Of a DNA stretch of 64,000 nucleotides, positions 35,863 through 45,366 are shown in pieces. Numbering within the stretch: position 1 is the first letter of the stretch; every line of letters starts with the position of its first letter. A program made the position numbers and the translations under genes. A model generated the notes under the pieces. The model was not told where the DNA came from. It worked only from the letters and a program-made list of their open reading frames with translations, and did not search any database. The stretch comes from Dictyobacter alpinus (GTDB lineage: Bacteria; Chloroflexota; Ktedonobacteria; Ktedonobacterales; Ktedonobacteraceae): positions 744,001 through 808,000 of the forward strand of contig NZ_BIFT01000002.1 in NCBI RefSeq assembly GCF_003967575.1, written 5' to 3'.

Positions 35863-36798
35863 CTATTCAACCACGCTCAGGACGATTTTACCGCGTGTGT
35901 GCCCTTTCGCTCCATATTCGTAGGCTTGACGCGCCTGAGAAAGAGGAAGGACCGTGTCAATGATTGGGCGAATATGTCCTTCATCAATCACTGAGGCGAT
36001 CCGGGTCAGTTGATCGTGATTGGGCCTGACAATGAACCAGATTGGTCGCACATGAAAGGCCTTTGCCTCGTCAAAAGAGGGGCGCGGGCTCGTGATGGAG
36101 ACTAGCGTTCCACCTGGCTTAATAATCTGCAAGGAGCGGTGAATGGTCTCGCCACCAATAGAATCGAGGACGACATCTACGTCCTTGACGACTTCTTCAA
36201 AGCGTGTGGTGGTATAGTCGATGACTTCGCTGGCTCCCAGTTCGCGCAGTAGATCGTGATTGGCCGCTGAACCGGTCGCAATAACACGAGCCCCCGCCCA
36301 ACGAGCAAATTGCACCGCAAATACACCGACTCCTCCCGCAGCGCCGTGGATCAGGATCGTCTGGCCCTTCTGCAAGCCAGCATGTTCAAAGAGCGCCTGC
36401 CAGGCCGTCAGAGCGGTCAGCGGAACGGCCGCCGCCTGGACATGGTCGAGTGAGCGAGGCTTAAGGGCCAATTCTTCCTGACGAACGATAGCGTATTCTG
36501 CCGCGGCTCCATCGCGATCGAAGTCTATCAAGGCATAAACCTCTGCCCCTTTCGCCAGGTTTGTGACATCGGCGCCAGCCTCCTCTACCACACCCGAGAA
36601 ATCATGTCCCGGGATGGGATATGTGCGTTGGATACCAGCGCCAGTTCGATAGGTTTCGTCCCAGGTCAATTCGGTGGCAATAACACCGGCTGCGTGGACA
36701 CGAACTAATACTTCTCCTGGACCTGGTTCAGGCTTTGGTGCATCTTCATAAACAAGGTGATCTGCTCCACCACGACCATGAATACGAATTGCTTTCAT
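35863..36798 (-). CDS. NADP-dependent MDR oxidoreductase (quinone-oxidoreductase-like)
   Basis: 311 residues: GroES-like domain with PEPGPGEVLVRVHAAGV and PIPGHDFSGVVEEAG, then Rossmann domain ILIHGAAGGVGVFAVQFARW near residue 150. No structural-zinc Cys cluster, consistent with quinone/enone reductases. The AAGGVG loop is typical of that group. First in a two-gene operon with the SDR. An open frame upstream (36795-37070) overlaps its start by 4 bp as ATGA. Confidence 0.88.
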   Translation of the reverse strand: MKAIRIHGRGGADHLVYEDAPKPEPGPGEVLVRVHAAGVIATELTWDETYRTGAGIQRTYPIPGHDFSGVVEEAGADVTNLAKGAEVYALIDFDRDGAAAEYAIVRQEELALKPRSLDHVQAAAVPLTALTAWQALFEHAGLQKGQTILIHGAAGGVGVFAVQFARWAGARVIATGSAANHDLLRELGASEVIDYTTTRFEEVVKDVDVVLDSIGGETIHRSLQIIKPGGTLVSITSPRPSFDEAKAFHVRPIWFIVRPNHDQLTRIASVIDEGHIRPIIDTVLPLSQARQAYEYGAKGHTRGKIVLSVVE

Positions 36799-37070
36799 TG
36801 TGTTATCTCACTTTCTTCAGGTTGCTGGTTCGCGCCATCTCCCCTGCCGGGACAAAAGCGCGGCAACCCATTGACAGCACACCAGAGCTGTACAAGATGC
36901 GCTTTTTCTAACAGTATAGTCTCAGGTACACGCGCTGTCATGGGCCAAAGGAAACATCGTTCGTCCAAACATTTCTCCATGACGCTACCGCCTTTGGGAC
37001 AAAGCAGTGGTTCTTTGTAACAGCACTGGCTACATCTATCCTGAAACGGCTCTATGCATTCAACCAGCAC
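36795..37070 (-). CDS. Possible small Cys-rich protein
   Basis: 91 codons from a GTG. Not recognised. The first 40 residues hold six Cys (CIEPFQDRCSQCC...LCPKGG...KCLDERCF), arranged like a small metal-binding protein, and the stop overlaps the next start as ATGA, which favours a real gene. Against it: the only good AAGGAG upstream points to a different ATG that stops after six codons, and the second half looks unstructured. Confidence 0.3.
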   Translation of the reverse strand: MLVECIEPFQDRCSQCCYKEPLLCPKGGSVMEKCLDERCFLWPMTARVPETILLEKAHLVQLWCAVNGLPRFCPGRGDGANQQPEESEITQ

Positions 37071-37124
37071 ACAACGTCATACATGCTCCTTGGCAATGAA
37101 ACACTTCTGCTTCACTCTGTAACC

Positions 37125-37166
37125 TGAGACATCATGAGACATGACATGGGACGCTAGAGACACTGA
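37125..37166 (+). promoter_or_regulatory. Tandem TGRGACAT repeats and shared element upstream of TPR gene A
   Basis: TGAGACAT at 37125, TGAGACAT at 37135 and TGGGACGC at 37147, 10 and 12 bp apart. The last continues into TAGAGACACTGA, aligned with the WD40 (29235) and TPR-B (42179) promoters. About 190 bp upstream of the start codon. Confidence 0.5.
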
Positions 37167-40050
37167 CAGTGCCGGGGAGCCCATGCTATGCTATGAGCGT
37201 CAAACTATACATGTTCTATCATGTCAAACAGATCAGAATGTTCTGGACATCTTTTTACCTCACGTCTCTACAGATACAGAAACACCACCATCTATCGGCA
37301 ACACGGGACACGGATGAAACGTTTTCGGACAGAAAAAGGGATGCAAGGAAAAATATATGCCGAGAAATGAGAAGTTACGTTTGCAGCGTGCGTTACGCAA
37401 CTGGCGTCAGCAAGACCTGGCAGACCAGTTGGATGTCACGCTGACCACCATTCAGCGCTGGGAACGTGGCATTCAAGAGCCCCGAACCTATTATCGGGTC
37501 AAGCTTTGCGATCTCTTTGGTCTGCCACCTCAGGAGCTCGGGTTGTCTGATGATGATGATCAGCCACCACTCTCAGTGGAATCCGAGCCCGATACTGGAG
37601 CTGCCGAGCCTGCACTCTCTAAGTTTTCAGTGGGCGACGCTCTGTGGACAATCCCCTATCCACGCAATCCGCACTTTACCGGGCGTCAGGAGCTGCTGGC
37701 AGCCCTGGATCAGCAGTTCGCACCCGCTCCACTGGTCGCATCCACCGGCATCAGGCGAGCCGCATTAACCCAATCCCAGGCGATCAAAGGGTTGGGGGGC
37801 ATTGGCAAAACACAAATCGCCATTGAATATGCCTACCATGCTCGTGAACAGCAACGCTATACCCATACCCTCTGGATCAATGCAGCAAGCGAAGAAACCC
37901 TTCTGAGCGGCCTTGCCGCACTCAAAGAGGTGGTACCAGCTATCTCGGTCCACAACGAAAACGATCAACGCGCCCTAGCGAGCGAGGCGTTACGCTGGCT
38001 GGAGCAGTGCCAGGATCCCTGGCTCCTCATCTACGACAATGCTGACGATCTTTCTTTCCTGCCTGCGTATCTTCCTGCCACTGGGAATGGAAGTATCTTG
38101 CTTACGACCCGGGCAAACAGCACCAGCCTCATGACTTCCTCTTTAGAAATAGAACCCTTGAGTATTGAGGAAGCCACCCGGCTCTTACTGCACCGGGCAC
38201 AATTTGAAGAGGAGGTAACTCCGCAAGAAAGAGTGGACGCCAGTACGATTGCGATGGCGCTGGGCCTGTTTCCTCTGGCTATCGATCAGGCGGGTGCGTA
38301 TCTGGAAGAAACTGGCTGCAATCTCCAGGATTACCTGACTATTTTTCATCAGCACCGTTATGAGCTGCTGGTGCGCCGTGGGAAGCAGGCAAGTGGGTAT
38401 CCCGATTCAGTAGCGACCACCTGGAACCTCTCGTTCCAGCGTGTAGAAGCGACCAACCCGGCCGCCGCCGAATTCTTACAGCTGTGCGCGTTTCTGGCCC
38501 CGGACCAGATTCCCGAAGAACTGCTGATCAAAGGAGCCGCCTACTGGCCGCCGACCTTACAACAAGCCGTGACTGATCGTTTCCAATTCAACCAGATGCT
38601 GGAAGCTTTGCTGGCTTTTTCCCTGGTCAAACGCGTGGGTAAAACACGCCAGTTGAGCCTGCATCGCCTGGTGCAGGTGGTGCAACTGGATCGCATGTCT
38701 GCTGAGAAACAACGCCAGTGGGCGCAACGCGTGGTGCTGGCCATGAATGCCCTTTTTCCTGAAAACCCGGCTCAAACTGAAAGCTGGTCGCTCTGCCAAC
38801 GGTATCTGGATCAAGTGCAGGCCTGTGACACATTGATCCAGAATTACCAGCTTCTGTCTCCCGAAGCAGCGAGCCTGTTAAGCAGAGCAGGTACGTATCT
38901 CGCAGGGCGCGCGGTGTATTCCCTGGCTGAGCCATTGCATCAGCAAGCACTAACCATCTGGCAGCGCTCTCAGGAGACCGATCCCTTGCCCGTCGCAAAA
39001 CAACTGGTTCGGCTGGCAACCCTCTATTATGGTTGGGGAAAATATAAACAGGCCGAACAGTTTTATCAGCAAGCATTTTCTCTCTACAAACGACCTGAGA
39101 CGCAAGAGGATAGAGGAGTAGGAACGGCGATGCGCGGCCTGGCCAACCTGTATAATAACCAGGAGAAGAATGCGCAGGCAGAAGCTCTATACCTGCGCGC
39201 CATTGACTTTCAAGAACAACGCTTTGGTCCCGATTATTTGGAAATCAGCCTTTCATTGAGTGGATTGGGATATGTGTATGTGAAGCAAAAAAATTATACC
39301 CAGGCAGAGGCGCTTTACTCCCGATCAATGCACCTGATCGAAAAGCAGCTGGATCCTGACCATCTGGATGTAGCTTATTCATTGTTAGGATTGGCTATAG
39401 TCTACGGGCATCAGGAACGATATGAAGAAGCTGAGCATATCTATCGACGTGTGTTGAGAATTCGTGAAAAACATCTGGGCCCTGAGCATTTTCTCGTAGG
39501 TTTTGTCTGGCATGAGTTGGCCAAACTCTATCAGAAACAAGGAAAATACCAGGAAGCCGAAAATTGCTATCGGCGTGCATTAAAGATCCGTGAAGAACAA
39601 TTGGGCCCTAGACATTCTAACGTAGTAGATTCTCTGAATAGATTGGGCAACCTATACCACGAACAAAAAAGATATGCACAGGCGGAAGAATGTTTCCGAC
39701 ATGTTCTCAGGATTAATGAACAATTACAGACTCCCGATCCGCTTCGGACGAGCGATGTCACCCTCGAGCTGGCCATCATGTATTCTGAGCAGCGAAAAGA
39801 TGAAGCGGCTGAACGTCATTTTCAGCACGCCCTGTATCTGTTTGAGCAGATATTGCAATTGGATGATGAAAGATTAGCGGAGGCACTCTACCATCTAGCG
39901 CGCTTTCGGCAAGCCCAGGACCGCACCCAGGAAGCGATTGAGCTCTACCAACGCGCCTTACAGATCCAACAACAGGTTTTAGGAGCGGATAACCCCATAA
40001 CAATTGCTACTCTGCAGAGCATGCAAGAGGCTTTGCGGACAGCGAAGTAA
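37128..40050 (+). repeat. Segmental duplication, copy A
   Basis: Upstream region plus whole gene, matching copy B at 42156-45086 in direct orientation. The last ~90 bp before the ATG and the first ~200 bp of coding sequence are nearly identical; identity falls in the linker after residue ~68 and again in the TPR half. The copies flank a MalT/LuxR gene, so recombination between them would delete it. Confidence 0.8.
37357..40050 (+). CDS. HTH-NB-ARC-TPR STAND protein, copy A
   Basis: 897 residues. N-terminal HTH (~8-60: DLADQLDVTLTTIQRWERG); linker; NB-ARC ATPase from ~100 (HFTGRQELL) with Walker A GLGGIGKTQ, Walker B LLIYDNAD and a later LGLFPLAIDQAGAYL; winged-helix region to ~470; then about nine TPR units (e.g. 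AEALYLRAIDFQEQRFGPDYLE, AEENCYRRALKIREEQLGP-like) to ~880. Kinesin-light-chain-type TPRs probably bind a ligand or partner and the ATPase switches state; output is likely DNA binding by the HTH. Start has AAGGA 7 bases upstream. Copy B at 42393 has the same HTH sequence. Confidence 0.88.
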   Translation: MPRNEKLRLQRALRNWRQQDLADQLDVTLTTIQRWERGIQEPRTYYRVKLCDLFGLPPQELGLSDDDDQPPLSVESEPDTGAAEPALSKFSVGDALWTIPYPRNPHFTGRQELLAALDQQFAPAPLVASTGIRRAALTQSQAIKGLGGIGKTQIAIEYAYHAREQQRYTHTLWINAASEETLLSGLAALKEVVPAISVHNENDQRALASEALRWLEQCQDPWLLIYDNADDLSFLPAYLPATGNGSILLTTRANSTSLMTSSLEIEPLSIEEATRLLLHRAQFEEEVTPQERVDASTIAMALGLFPLAIDQAGAYLEETGCNLQDYLTIFHQHRYELLVRRGKQASGYPDSVATTWNLSFQRVEATNPAAAEFLQLCAFLAPDQIPEELLIKGAAYWPPTLQQAVTDRFQFNQMLEALLAFSLVKRVGKTRQLSLHRLVQVVQLDRMSAEKQRQWAQRVVLAMNALFPENPAQTESWSLCQRYLDQVQACDTLIQNYQLLSPEAASLLSRAGTYLAGRAVYSLAEPLHQQALTIWQRSQETDPLPVAKQLVRLATLYYGWGKYKQAEQFYQQAFSLYKRPETQEDRGVGTAMRGLANLYNNQEKNAQAEALYLRAIDFQEQRFGPDYLEISLSLSGLGYVYVKQKNYTQAEALYSRSMHLIEKQLDPDHLDVAYSLLGLAIVYGHQERYEEAEHIYRRVLRIREKHLGPEHFLVGFVWHELAKLYQKQGKYQEAENCYRRALKIREEQLGPRHSNVVDSLNRLGNLYHEQKRYAQAEECFRHVLRINEQLQTPDPLRTSDVTLELAIMYSEQRKDEAAERHFQHALYLFEQILQLDDERLAEALYHLARFRQAQDRTQEAIELYQRALQIQQQVLGADNPITIATLQSMQEALRTAK

Positions 40051-40070
40051 TAGCGAAACAATTCGGTAAC

Positions 40071-40123
40071 CTGGATAATCTCCGTCTCACTTACCTCCAA
40101 CGCACCACGCGCAGATTATCCAG
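40071..40123 (+). terminator. Inverted repeat after TPR gene A
   Basis: CTGGATAATCT at 40071-40081 and AGATTATCCAG at 40113-40123, perfect 11-bp arms with a 31-base loop. The long loop makes terminator function uncertain. Confidence 0.4.
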
Positions 40124-40294
40124 CCAGCTCCCAGCAAAAAGCCAGGGGCGCCAGCTTGCTCATACCTCTCATACCAAAACACACGCATTACAGGACACCG
40201 CTCATTGATCATCAGGCGTACATATATGGTAAATTCCTTGTTGTGTACAGAGAAGTTCGGCACATCATGAAACCCAATAGAAAGTAAGATATAA

Positions 40295-40369
40295 AGCGGG
40301 CGTTAGTTATCGTTGGGTCCGACACACTCATTCGGACAAACGCCTTGCGAACGATAATTAACGCCCGCT
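40295..40369. repeat. 75-bp element with 20-bp terminal inverted repeats (MITE-like or compound hairpin)
   Basis: The arms at 40295-40314 (AGCGGGCGTTAGTTATCGTT) and 40350-40369 pair over 20 bp with one mismatch. An inner GTCCG...CGGAC hairpin lies in the loop. The 413-bp gap 40051-40463 otherwise holds only the weak terminator and the LuxR promoter. No transposase and no second copy in the window. Confidence 0.5.
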
Positions 40370-40463
40370 GAAAATGGCGCTTTTCCAGGTACTATAAAAA
40401 CAGAGAAAATAGACAGAACATTGGATCCCAATGTTTCTATACATGAAGGAGGATAAGCAGTTG

Positions 40464-41939
40464 ATGACACATCAAGATATTTTGTTACAGGCGAAACTGT
40501 GCCCTCCTTCTCCTGGCCAGCGCCTGATCACGCGGCAGCGCTTACTTGAAAAAATCGATCAGGGGTTGGAAAGAAGACTGACGCTTGTCAGCGCACCCGC
40601 AGGTTCGGGAAAAACGACCCTCCTTGCACAGTGGCTCCAGGAGAAGAAGAGGACGTTCATGGGTACTGCGTGGATTGCTCTGGACGAGGGGGACAATGAT
40701 CTGGCGCGTTTCTGGCACTACGTATGTGCCGCACTGGCACATATTGACCCCACGATCAAGGAACACGTGCCTGCGTTGCTACAATCTCTGGCATATTCAG
40801 ATGAAGCGCTGTTAATTCCCTTGATAAATCTCCTGACGGAAACGGATACCCCTGTGGTACTTGTGCTGGACGATTGCCACCATATCACTGATGAGCGCAT
40901 TCATCAAATGCTCGCCTTTCTGTTGCAACATATGCCTGAACAGATGCATATTGTGATGCTCACGCGCTTTGACTTACCACTGCATTTCGCTCGCATGCGC
41001 ATACTTGGACAAGTGATGGATCTTAGCCAGGTGGATCTACAATTTACCTTTGATGAGGGGATGCGTTTTTTCGTTGCTATGGTCGAACATTCGTTTACAC
41101 CAGCACATATTCAGGCTCTGGTTGCACGGACAGAAGGATGGGCAGCAGGACTCCAACTGGCAGCGATCGCAATGCACAAGCATCCCGACATCGAAGAGTT
41201 TATCACCTCCTTTACTGGAAGCAATCGCTATATCGTAGACTATTTGCTGCAAGAGGTGATTGAACACTTACCTGCAGATATGCAAACGTTTTTATTGTCT
41301 ACCTCTATCCTGAAACGACTATGCGCACCACTTTGTGCCAGTATCCTGGATGATGCGATGGACCGGGAGGACGTAGTCCCACCAGATGTGGTCCAATTTC
41401 ATACACGTAGCCGCCATTACCAGGAAATGCTTGCCTATCTGGAACGCACCAACGTATTCCTTGTTCCGCTTGACCAGGAGCGGCATTGGTATCGCTATCA
41501 CCATCTGTTTGCCGAGGCGCTTCTGGCCCACCTGACGCATTCACACGCCGAGTTGATCGAAAGATTACATGCAAGGGCCAGCATGTGGTATGAACACCAG
41601 GGTCTTTTGAGCGAAGCTATCGAGCATGCCCTGGCCAGCAAGGATCAGAGCCGCGCGACGGTGTTGGCAGGGTTGCTTGCCGGCGCTTCTTCCCATCAAG
41701 CAACCAGGCCTTCTTTTCCCTCCAGGGAAAGACAACAACCATTGCTCGATCCATTGAGCGAACGAGAATTAGAAGTACTACAAGCATTGGCAGTAGGTGC
41801 AACGAATGCAACCATTGCCCAGGAGCTGGTGATTGCTTCTGGAACGGTCAAACGCCATCTGAGCAATATCTTTTCAAAGCTTGGAGCGGCAAATCGTCTG
41901 CAGGCTGTAGCACAGGCCAGAAATCTTGGCCTGATCTAA
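40464..41939 (+). CDS. Short MalT/LuxR-type ATP-dependent regulator
   Basis: 491 residues from the ATG at 40464, with AAGGAGG upstream; in-frame starts at 40431 and 40443 lack a ribosome site. P-loop SAPAGSGKTTLLAQW near residue 50, Walker B VLVLDDCHHI, the MalT-like winged region ending RYHHLFAEALLAHL, then a LuxR helix-turn-helix (LSERELEVLQALAVGATNAT...). Typical MalT-like proteins are 850-1000 residues; this one lacks most of the tetratricopeptide sensor between ATPase and HTH, as does the remnant at 24831. It sits between the two TPR duplicates and has its own hairpin terminator. Confidence 0.85.
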   Translation: MTHQDILLQAKLCPPSPGQRLITRQRLLEKIDQGLERRLTLVSAPAGSGKTTLLAQWLQEKKRTFMGTAWIALDEGDNDLARFWHYVCAALAHIDPTIKEHVPALLQSLAYSDEALLIPLINLLTETDTPVVLVLDDCHHITDERIHQMLAFLLQHMPEQMHIVMLTRFDLPLHFARMRILGQVMDLSQVDLQFTFDEGMRFFVAMVEHSFTPAHIQALVARTEGWAAGLQLAAIAMHKHPDIEEFITSFTGSNRYIVDYLLQEVIEHLPADMQTFLLSTSILKRLCAPLCASILDDAMDREDVVPPDVVQFHTRSRHYQEMLAYLERTNVFLVPLDQERHWYRYHHLFAEALLAHLTHSHAELIERLHARASMWYEHQGLLSEAIEHALASKDQSRATVLAGLLAGASSHQATRPSFPSRERQQPLLDPLSERELEVLQALAVGATNATIAQELVIASGTVKRHLSNIFSKLGAANRLQAVAQARNLGLI

Positions 41940-41965
41940 CCCTGCTATATCTCCACTATCACAGG

Positions 41966-42001
41966 CAGGTCGTATGCACCAGTGCAGTTGCATACGATCT
42001 G
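41966..42001 (+). terminator. Hairpin after the MalT/LuxR gene
   Basis: CAGGTCGTATGCA at 41966-41978 pairs with TGCATACGATCTG at 41989-42001, one G-T pair, 10-base loop. The rest of the gap to 42392 is the duplicated upstream region of TPR gene B. Confidence 0.65.
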
Positions 42002-42166
42002 CACTCCCAGGATCACATGCAACGTGTGCCATTATAGTGCGCAATCGCTACCGCTTCCACCGCTTCTTCTCACTCCACACATTCAGCCAGTGTACAATGT
42101 CATGCCTGTTCATTGGCACTGAAACACTTCTGCTTCACTTCTCTTCACGCTGTGACCTGTGACAGC

Positions 42167-42199
42167 ATGGGACATAACATGGGACGTTCCAGGCACTGG
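42167..42199 (+). promoter_or_regulatory. Tandem ATGGGAC repeats upstream of TPR gene B
   Basis: ATGGGACAT at 42167-42175 and ATGGGACGT at 42179-42187, the second continuing TCCAGGCACTGG. About 194 bp upstream of the start, the same place as in copy A. Confidence 0.5.
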
Positions 42200-42392
42200 C
42201 GATGCCGGGGGTGCCCATGCTATTCTATGAGCATCAAACTATGTATGACAGAACATGTCAAGCAGATCAAAGATAGTTCTGGACATCTTTTTGCCTCACG
42301 TCTCTACAGGTACAGAAACACCACCATCTATCAGCAACACGGGACACGGATGAAACGTTTTCGGACAGAAAAAGGGATGCAAGGAAAAATAT

Positions 42393-45086
42393 ATGCCGAG
42401 AAATGAGAAGTTACGGCTACAGCGGGCGTTACGCAACTGGCGTCAGCAAGACCTGGCCGACCAGTTGGATGTCACGCTGACCACCATTCAGCGCTGGGAA
42501 CGCGGCATTCAAGAACCCCGAACCTACTATCGGGTCAAGCTCTGCGATCTCTTTGGTCTGCCACCTCAGGAGCTCGGGTTGTCTGATGATGATGATCAGC
42601 AAGCACTCGCCGCAGAAGTTGAACCTGACGAGGAAGCGCCCGAGCCTGCATACCCTGAGCCGGCTGAGGGTAGCACGCTCTGGACGATCCCCTATCCACG
42701 CAATCCTCACTTCACCGGGCGTCAGGAGCTGCTGGCTACCCTGGATCAGCAGTTCGCCCCCGCTCCCCTGGTTACCTCCACCGGCATCAGGCGAGCCGCA
42801 TTAACCCAATCCCAGGCGATCAAAGGGTTGGGGGGCATTGGCAAAACACAAATCGCCATTGAATATGCCTACCATGCTCGTGAACAGCAACGCTATACCC
42901 ATACCCTCTGGATCAATGCGGCCAGCGAAGAAACCCTTCTGAGCAACCTTGCCGCACTCAAAGAGGTGATACCAACCATCTCGGTCCACAACGAGAATGA
43001 TCAACGTGCCCTGGCGAGCGAGGTGTTGCACTGGTTGGAACACTGCCAGGATCCCTGGCTCCTCATCTACGACAATGCTGACGATCTTTCTTTCCTGCCT
43101 ACATATCTTCCTGTCGCTGGCAATGGCAGCATCTTGCTTACGACCCGGGCAAACAGCGCCAGTGTCATAGCTTCCTCTTTGGAGATAGAACCCTTGAGTA
43201 TCGAGGAAGCCACCCGGCTCTTACTGCACCGGGCACAATTTAAAGCGGAGGTAACGCCACAAGAAAGAGAGGATGCCAGTACGATTGCGATGGCGCTGGG
43301 CTTGTTTCCCCTGGCCATCGATCAGGCAGGTGCGTATCTGGAAGAAACTGGCTGCAATCTCCAGGATTACCTGACTATTTTTCATCAGCATCGTTATGAG
43401 CTGCTGGTGCGCCGTGGGAAGCAGGCAAGTGGGTATCCCGATTCAGTGGCGACCACCTGGAACCTCTCGTTCCAGCGTGTAGAAGCGTCCAACCCGGCGG
43501 CAGCCGAATTCTTGCGGCTGTGCGCGTTTCTGGCCCCTGACCAGATTCCCGAAGAACTGCTGATCAAAGGAGCCGCCTACTGGCCGCCGACCTTACAACA
43601 GGCTGTGACTGATCGTTTCCAATTCAACCAGCTGCTGGAAGCCTTACTGGCTTTTTCCCTGGTCAAACGGGTGGGTAAAACACGCCAGTTGAGCCTGCAT
43701 CGCCTGGTGCAGGTGGTGCAACTGGATCGCATGTCTGCTGAGAAACAACGCCAGTGGGCGCAACGCGTGGTGCTGGCCATGAATGCCCTTTTTCCTGAGA
43801 ACCCGGCTCAAACTGAGAGTTGGTCACTCTGCCAGCATTATCTGGATCAAGTGCAGGCCTGTGACACATTGATCCAGAATTACCAGCTTCTGTCTCCCGA
43901 AGCAGCGAGCCTGTTAAGCAGAGCAGGTATGTATCTCGCGGGACGCGCGGTGTATTTCCTGGCTGAGCCATTGCATCAGCGAGCACTAGCCATCTGGCAG
44001 CGCTCTCAGGAGACCGATCCCTTGCCCGTCGCAAAACAACTGGCGCAGCTAGCAACCCTCTATCATGATTGGGGAAAATATGGACAGGCCGAGCAGTTTT
44101 ATCAGCAAGCGTTATCTCTCTATAAACGACCCGCGGCACAGGACAATATCGGGGTAGGAGAGGCGATGCGCGGCCTAGCTACCCTGTATAATAACCAGTG
44201 GAAGAATGCGCAGGCCGAAGCTCTGTACCTGCGTGCCATCGACTTTTATGAACAACGCTTTGGTCCTGATTATTTGGAAATCAACTTTTCATTGGGCGGA
44301 TTAGCGTATGTGTATGTGAAGCAAAGCAAGTATGCTCAGGCAGAAGCGCTCTACTCACGCGCAGTTTCCCTACTTGAAAAGCAGCCAGATCTTGACCAGC
44401 TTCGCATCTCTTCTCAGCTGTTAGGATTAGCTATAGTCTACGGGCATCAAGAACGGTATGAAGAGGCTGAGCATATCTATCAGCGTGTGCTGAGCATTCG
44501 TGAAAAGCATCTGGGCACTGAGCATTTTCTCATAGGTTTTGTCTGGCATGAGTTGGCCAAACTCTATCAGAAACAAGGAAAATACCAGGAAGCTGAAGAT
44601 GGCTATCAGCGAGCGTTAAAGATCCGTGAAGAACAATTGGGTCCTGGACATAGGCATGTTGCTGATTCTTTGAATGGATTGGGAACCCTGTACTGTGAAC
44701 TGAAAAGATATGCGCAAGCAGAAGAATGTTTACAACGTGCACTTAGGATTCATGAGCAATTACAAAAGCCTGATCATTTTCTGGTGAGTGATGTCATCCT
44801 TTCACTGGCTACCCTTTACTCTAACCAGCGAAAGGACGAAGAGGCTGAACATCATTTTCAGCAAGTCCTGTATTTGCGTGAGCAGGTATTACAATTAGAT
44901 GATGAGAGACTGGCGGCGGCACTCTACCATCTGGCGCGCTTTCGGCAAGCCCAGGACCGCAGCCAGGAAGCGATTGAGCTCTACCAACGCACCTTGCAGA
45001 TCCAACAACAGGTATTGGGGCCTGATAACCCCATGACAATTGCTACTCTGCAGAGCCTGCAAGAGGCTTTGCAGGCAGCAAAGTAA
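42393..45086 (+). CDS. HTH-NB-ARC-TPR STAND protein, copy B
   Basis: 897 residues, same length and order as copy A (37357). The first ~68 residues, including the whole HTH, appear identical; the linker at ~70-95 is different (Glu/Pro-rich here); the NB-ARC is nearly identical; TPR units differ most, for example YSRAVSLLEKQPDLDQLRIS against YSRSMHLIEKQLDPDHLDVA. This suggests the same DNA target with diverging sensing surfaces. Walker A GLGGIGKTQ and Walker B LLIYDNAD are intact. Confidence 0.88.
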   Translation: MPRNEKLRLQRALRNWRQQDLADQLDVTLTTIQRWERGIQEPRTYYRVKLCDLFGLPPQELGLSDDDDQQALAAEVEPDEEAPEPAYPEPAEGSTLWTIPYPRNPHFTGRQELLATLDQQFAPAPLVTSTGIRRAALTQSQAIKGLGGIGKTQIAIEYAYHAREQQRYTHTLWINAASEETLLSNLAALKEVIPTISVHNENDQRALASEVLHWLEHCQDPWLLIYDNADDLSFLPTYLPVAGNGSILLTTRANSASVIASSLEIEPLSIEEATRLLLHRAQFKAEVTPQEREDASTIAMALGLFPLAIDQAGAYLEETGCNLQDYLTIFHQHRYELLVRRGKQASGYPDSVATTWNLSFQRVEASNPAAAEFLRLCAFLAPDQIPEELLIKGAAYWPPTLQQAVTDRFQFNQLLEALLAFSLVKRVGKTRQLSLHRLVQVVQLDRMSAEKQRQWAQRVVLAMNALFPENPAQTESWSLCQHYLDQVQACDTLIQNYQLLSPEAASLLSRAGMYLAGRAVYFLAEPLHQRALAIWQRSQETDPLPVAKQLAQLATLYHDWGKYGQAEQFYQQALSLYKRPAAQDNIGVGEAMRGLATLYNNQWKNAQAEALYLRAIDFYEQRFGPDYLEINFSLGGLAYVYVKQSKYAQAEALYSRAVSLLEKQPDLDQLRISSQLLGLAIVYGHQERYEEAEHIYQRVLSIREKHLGTEHFLIGFVWHELAKLYQKQGKYQEAEDGYQRALKIREEQLGPGHRHVADSLNGLGTLYCELKRYAQAEECLQRALRIHEQLQKPDHFLVSDVILSLATLYSNQRKDEEAEHHFQQVLYLREQVLQLDDERLAAALYHLARFRQAQDRSQEAIELYQRTLQIQQQVLGPDNPMTIATLQSLQEALQAAK

Positions 45087-45117
45087 TTCAGCAGCCTGAA
45101 TAATCGTCGCTCCACGG

Positions 45118-45157
45118 GCTGGCGAACCTTTATGCCCGCCAAAGAGGCATAGCCAGC
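45118..45157 (+). terminator. Two-part hairpin after TPR gene B
   Basis: GCTGGC at 45118 and TATGCC further in pair with GGCATA and GCCAGC ending 45157, with a 7-base bulge on one side. Plausible terminator without a U-tract. Confidence 0.4.
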
Positions 45158-45366
45158 AGGACGAACCCGTAAACACCTATCTGCCTGATCCAACTCAAAT
45201 AGCAACGAGTCATACGCAACGACCGCAAAACGATACACAACGATCTTTATGAAGAATAAGCGACAGGATATGATTTCACTAGAGACTGCGGAAGGTCTCT
45301 CCTCTTCAAAGATATGCGTATTTTTGCGGATGAACTCGTTTTTTTGATGAAGAAAGAAGGAAACAG

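Larger units (their letters stand above)
42156..45086 (+). repeat. Segmental duplication, copy B
   Basis: Second copy of the unit described at 37128-40050. It includes the two ATGGGAC copies at 42167 and 42179 (12 bp apart, as in copy A) and the shared 90-bp leader before the ATG. Confidence 0.8.
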
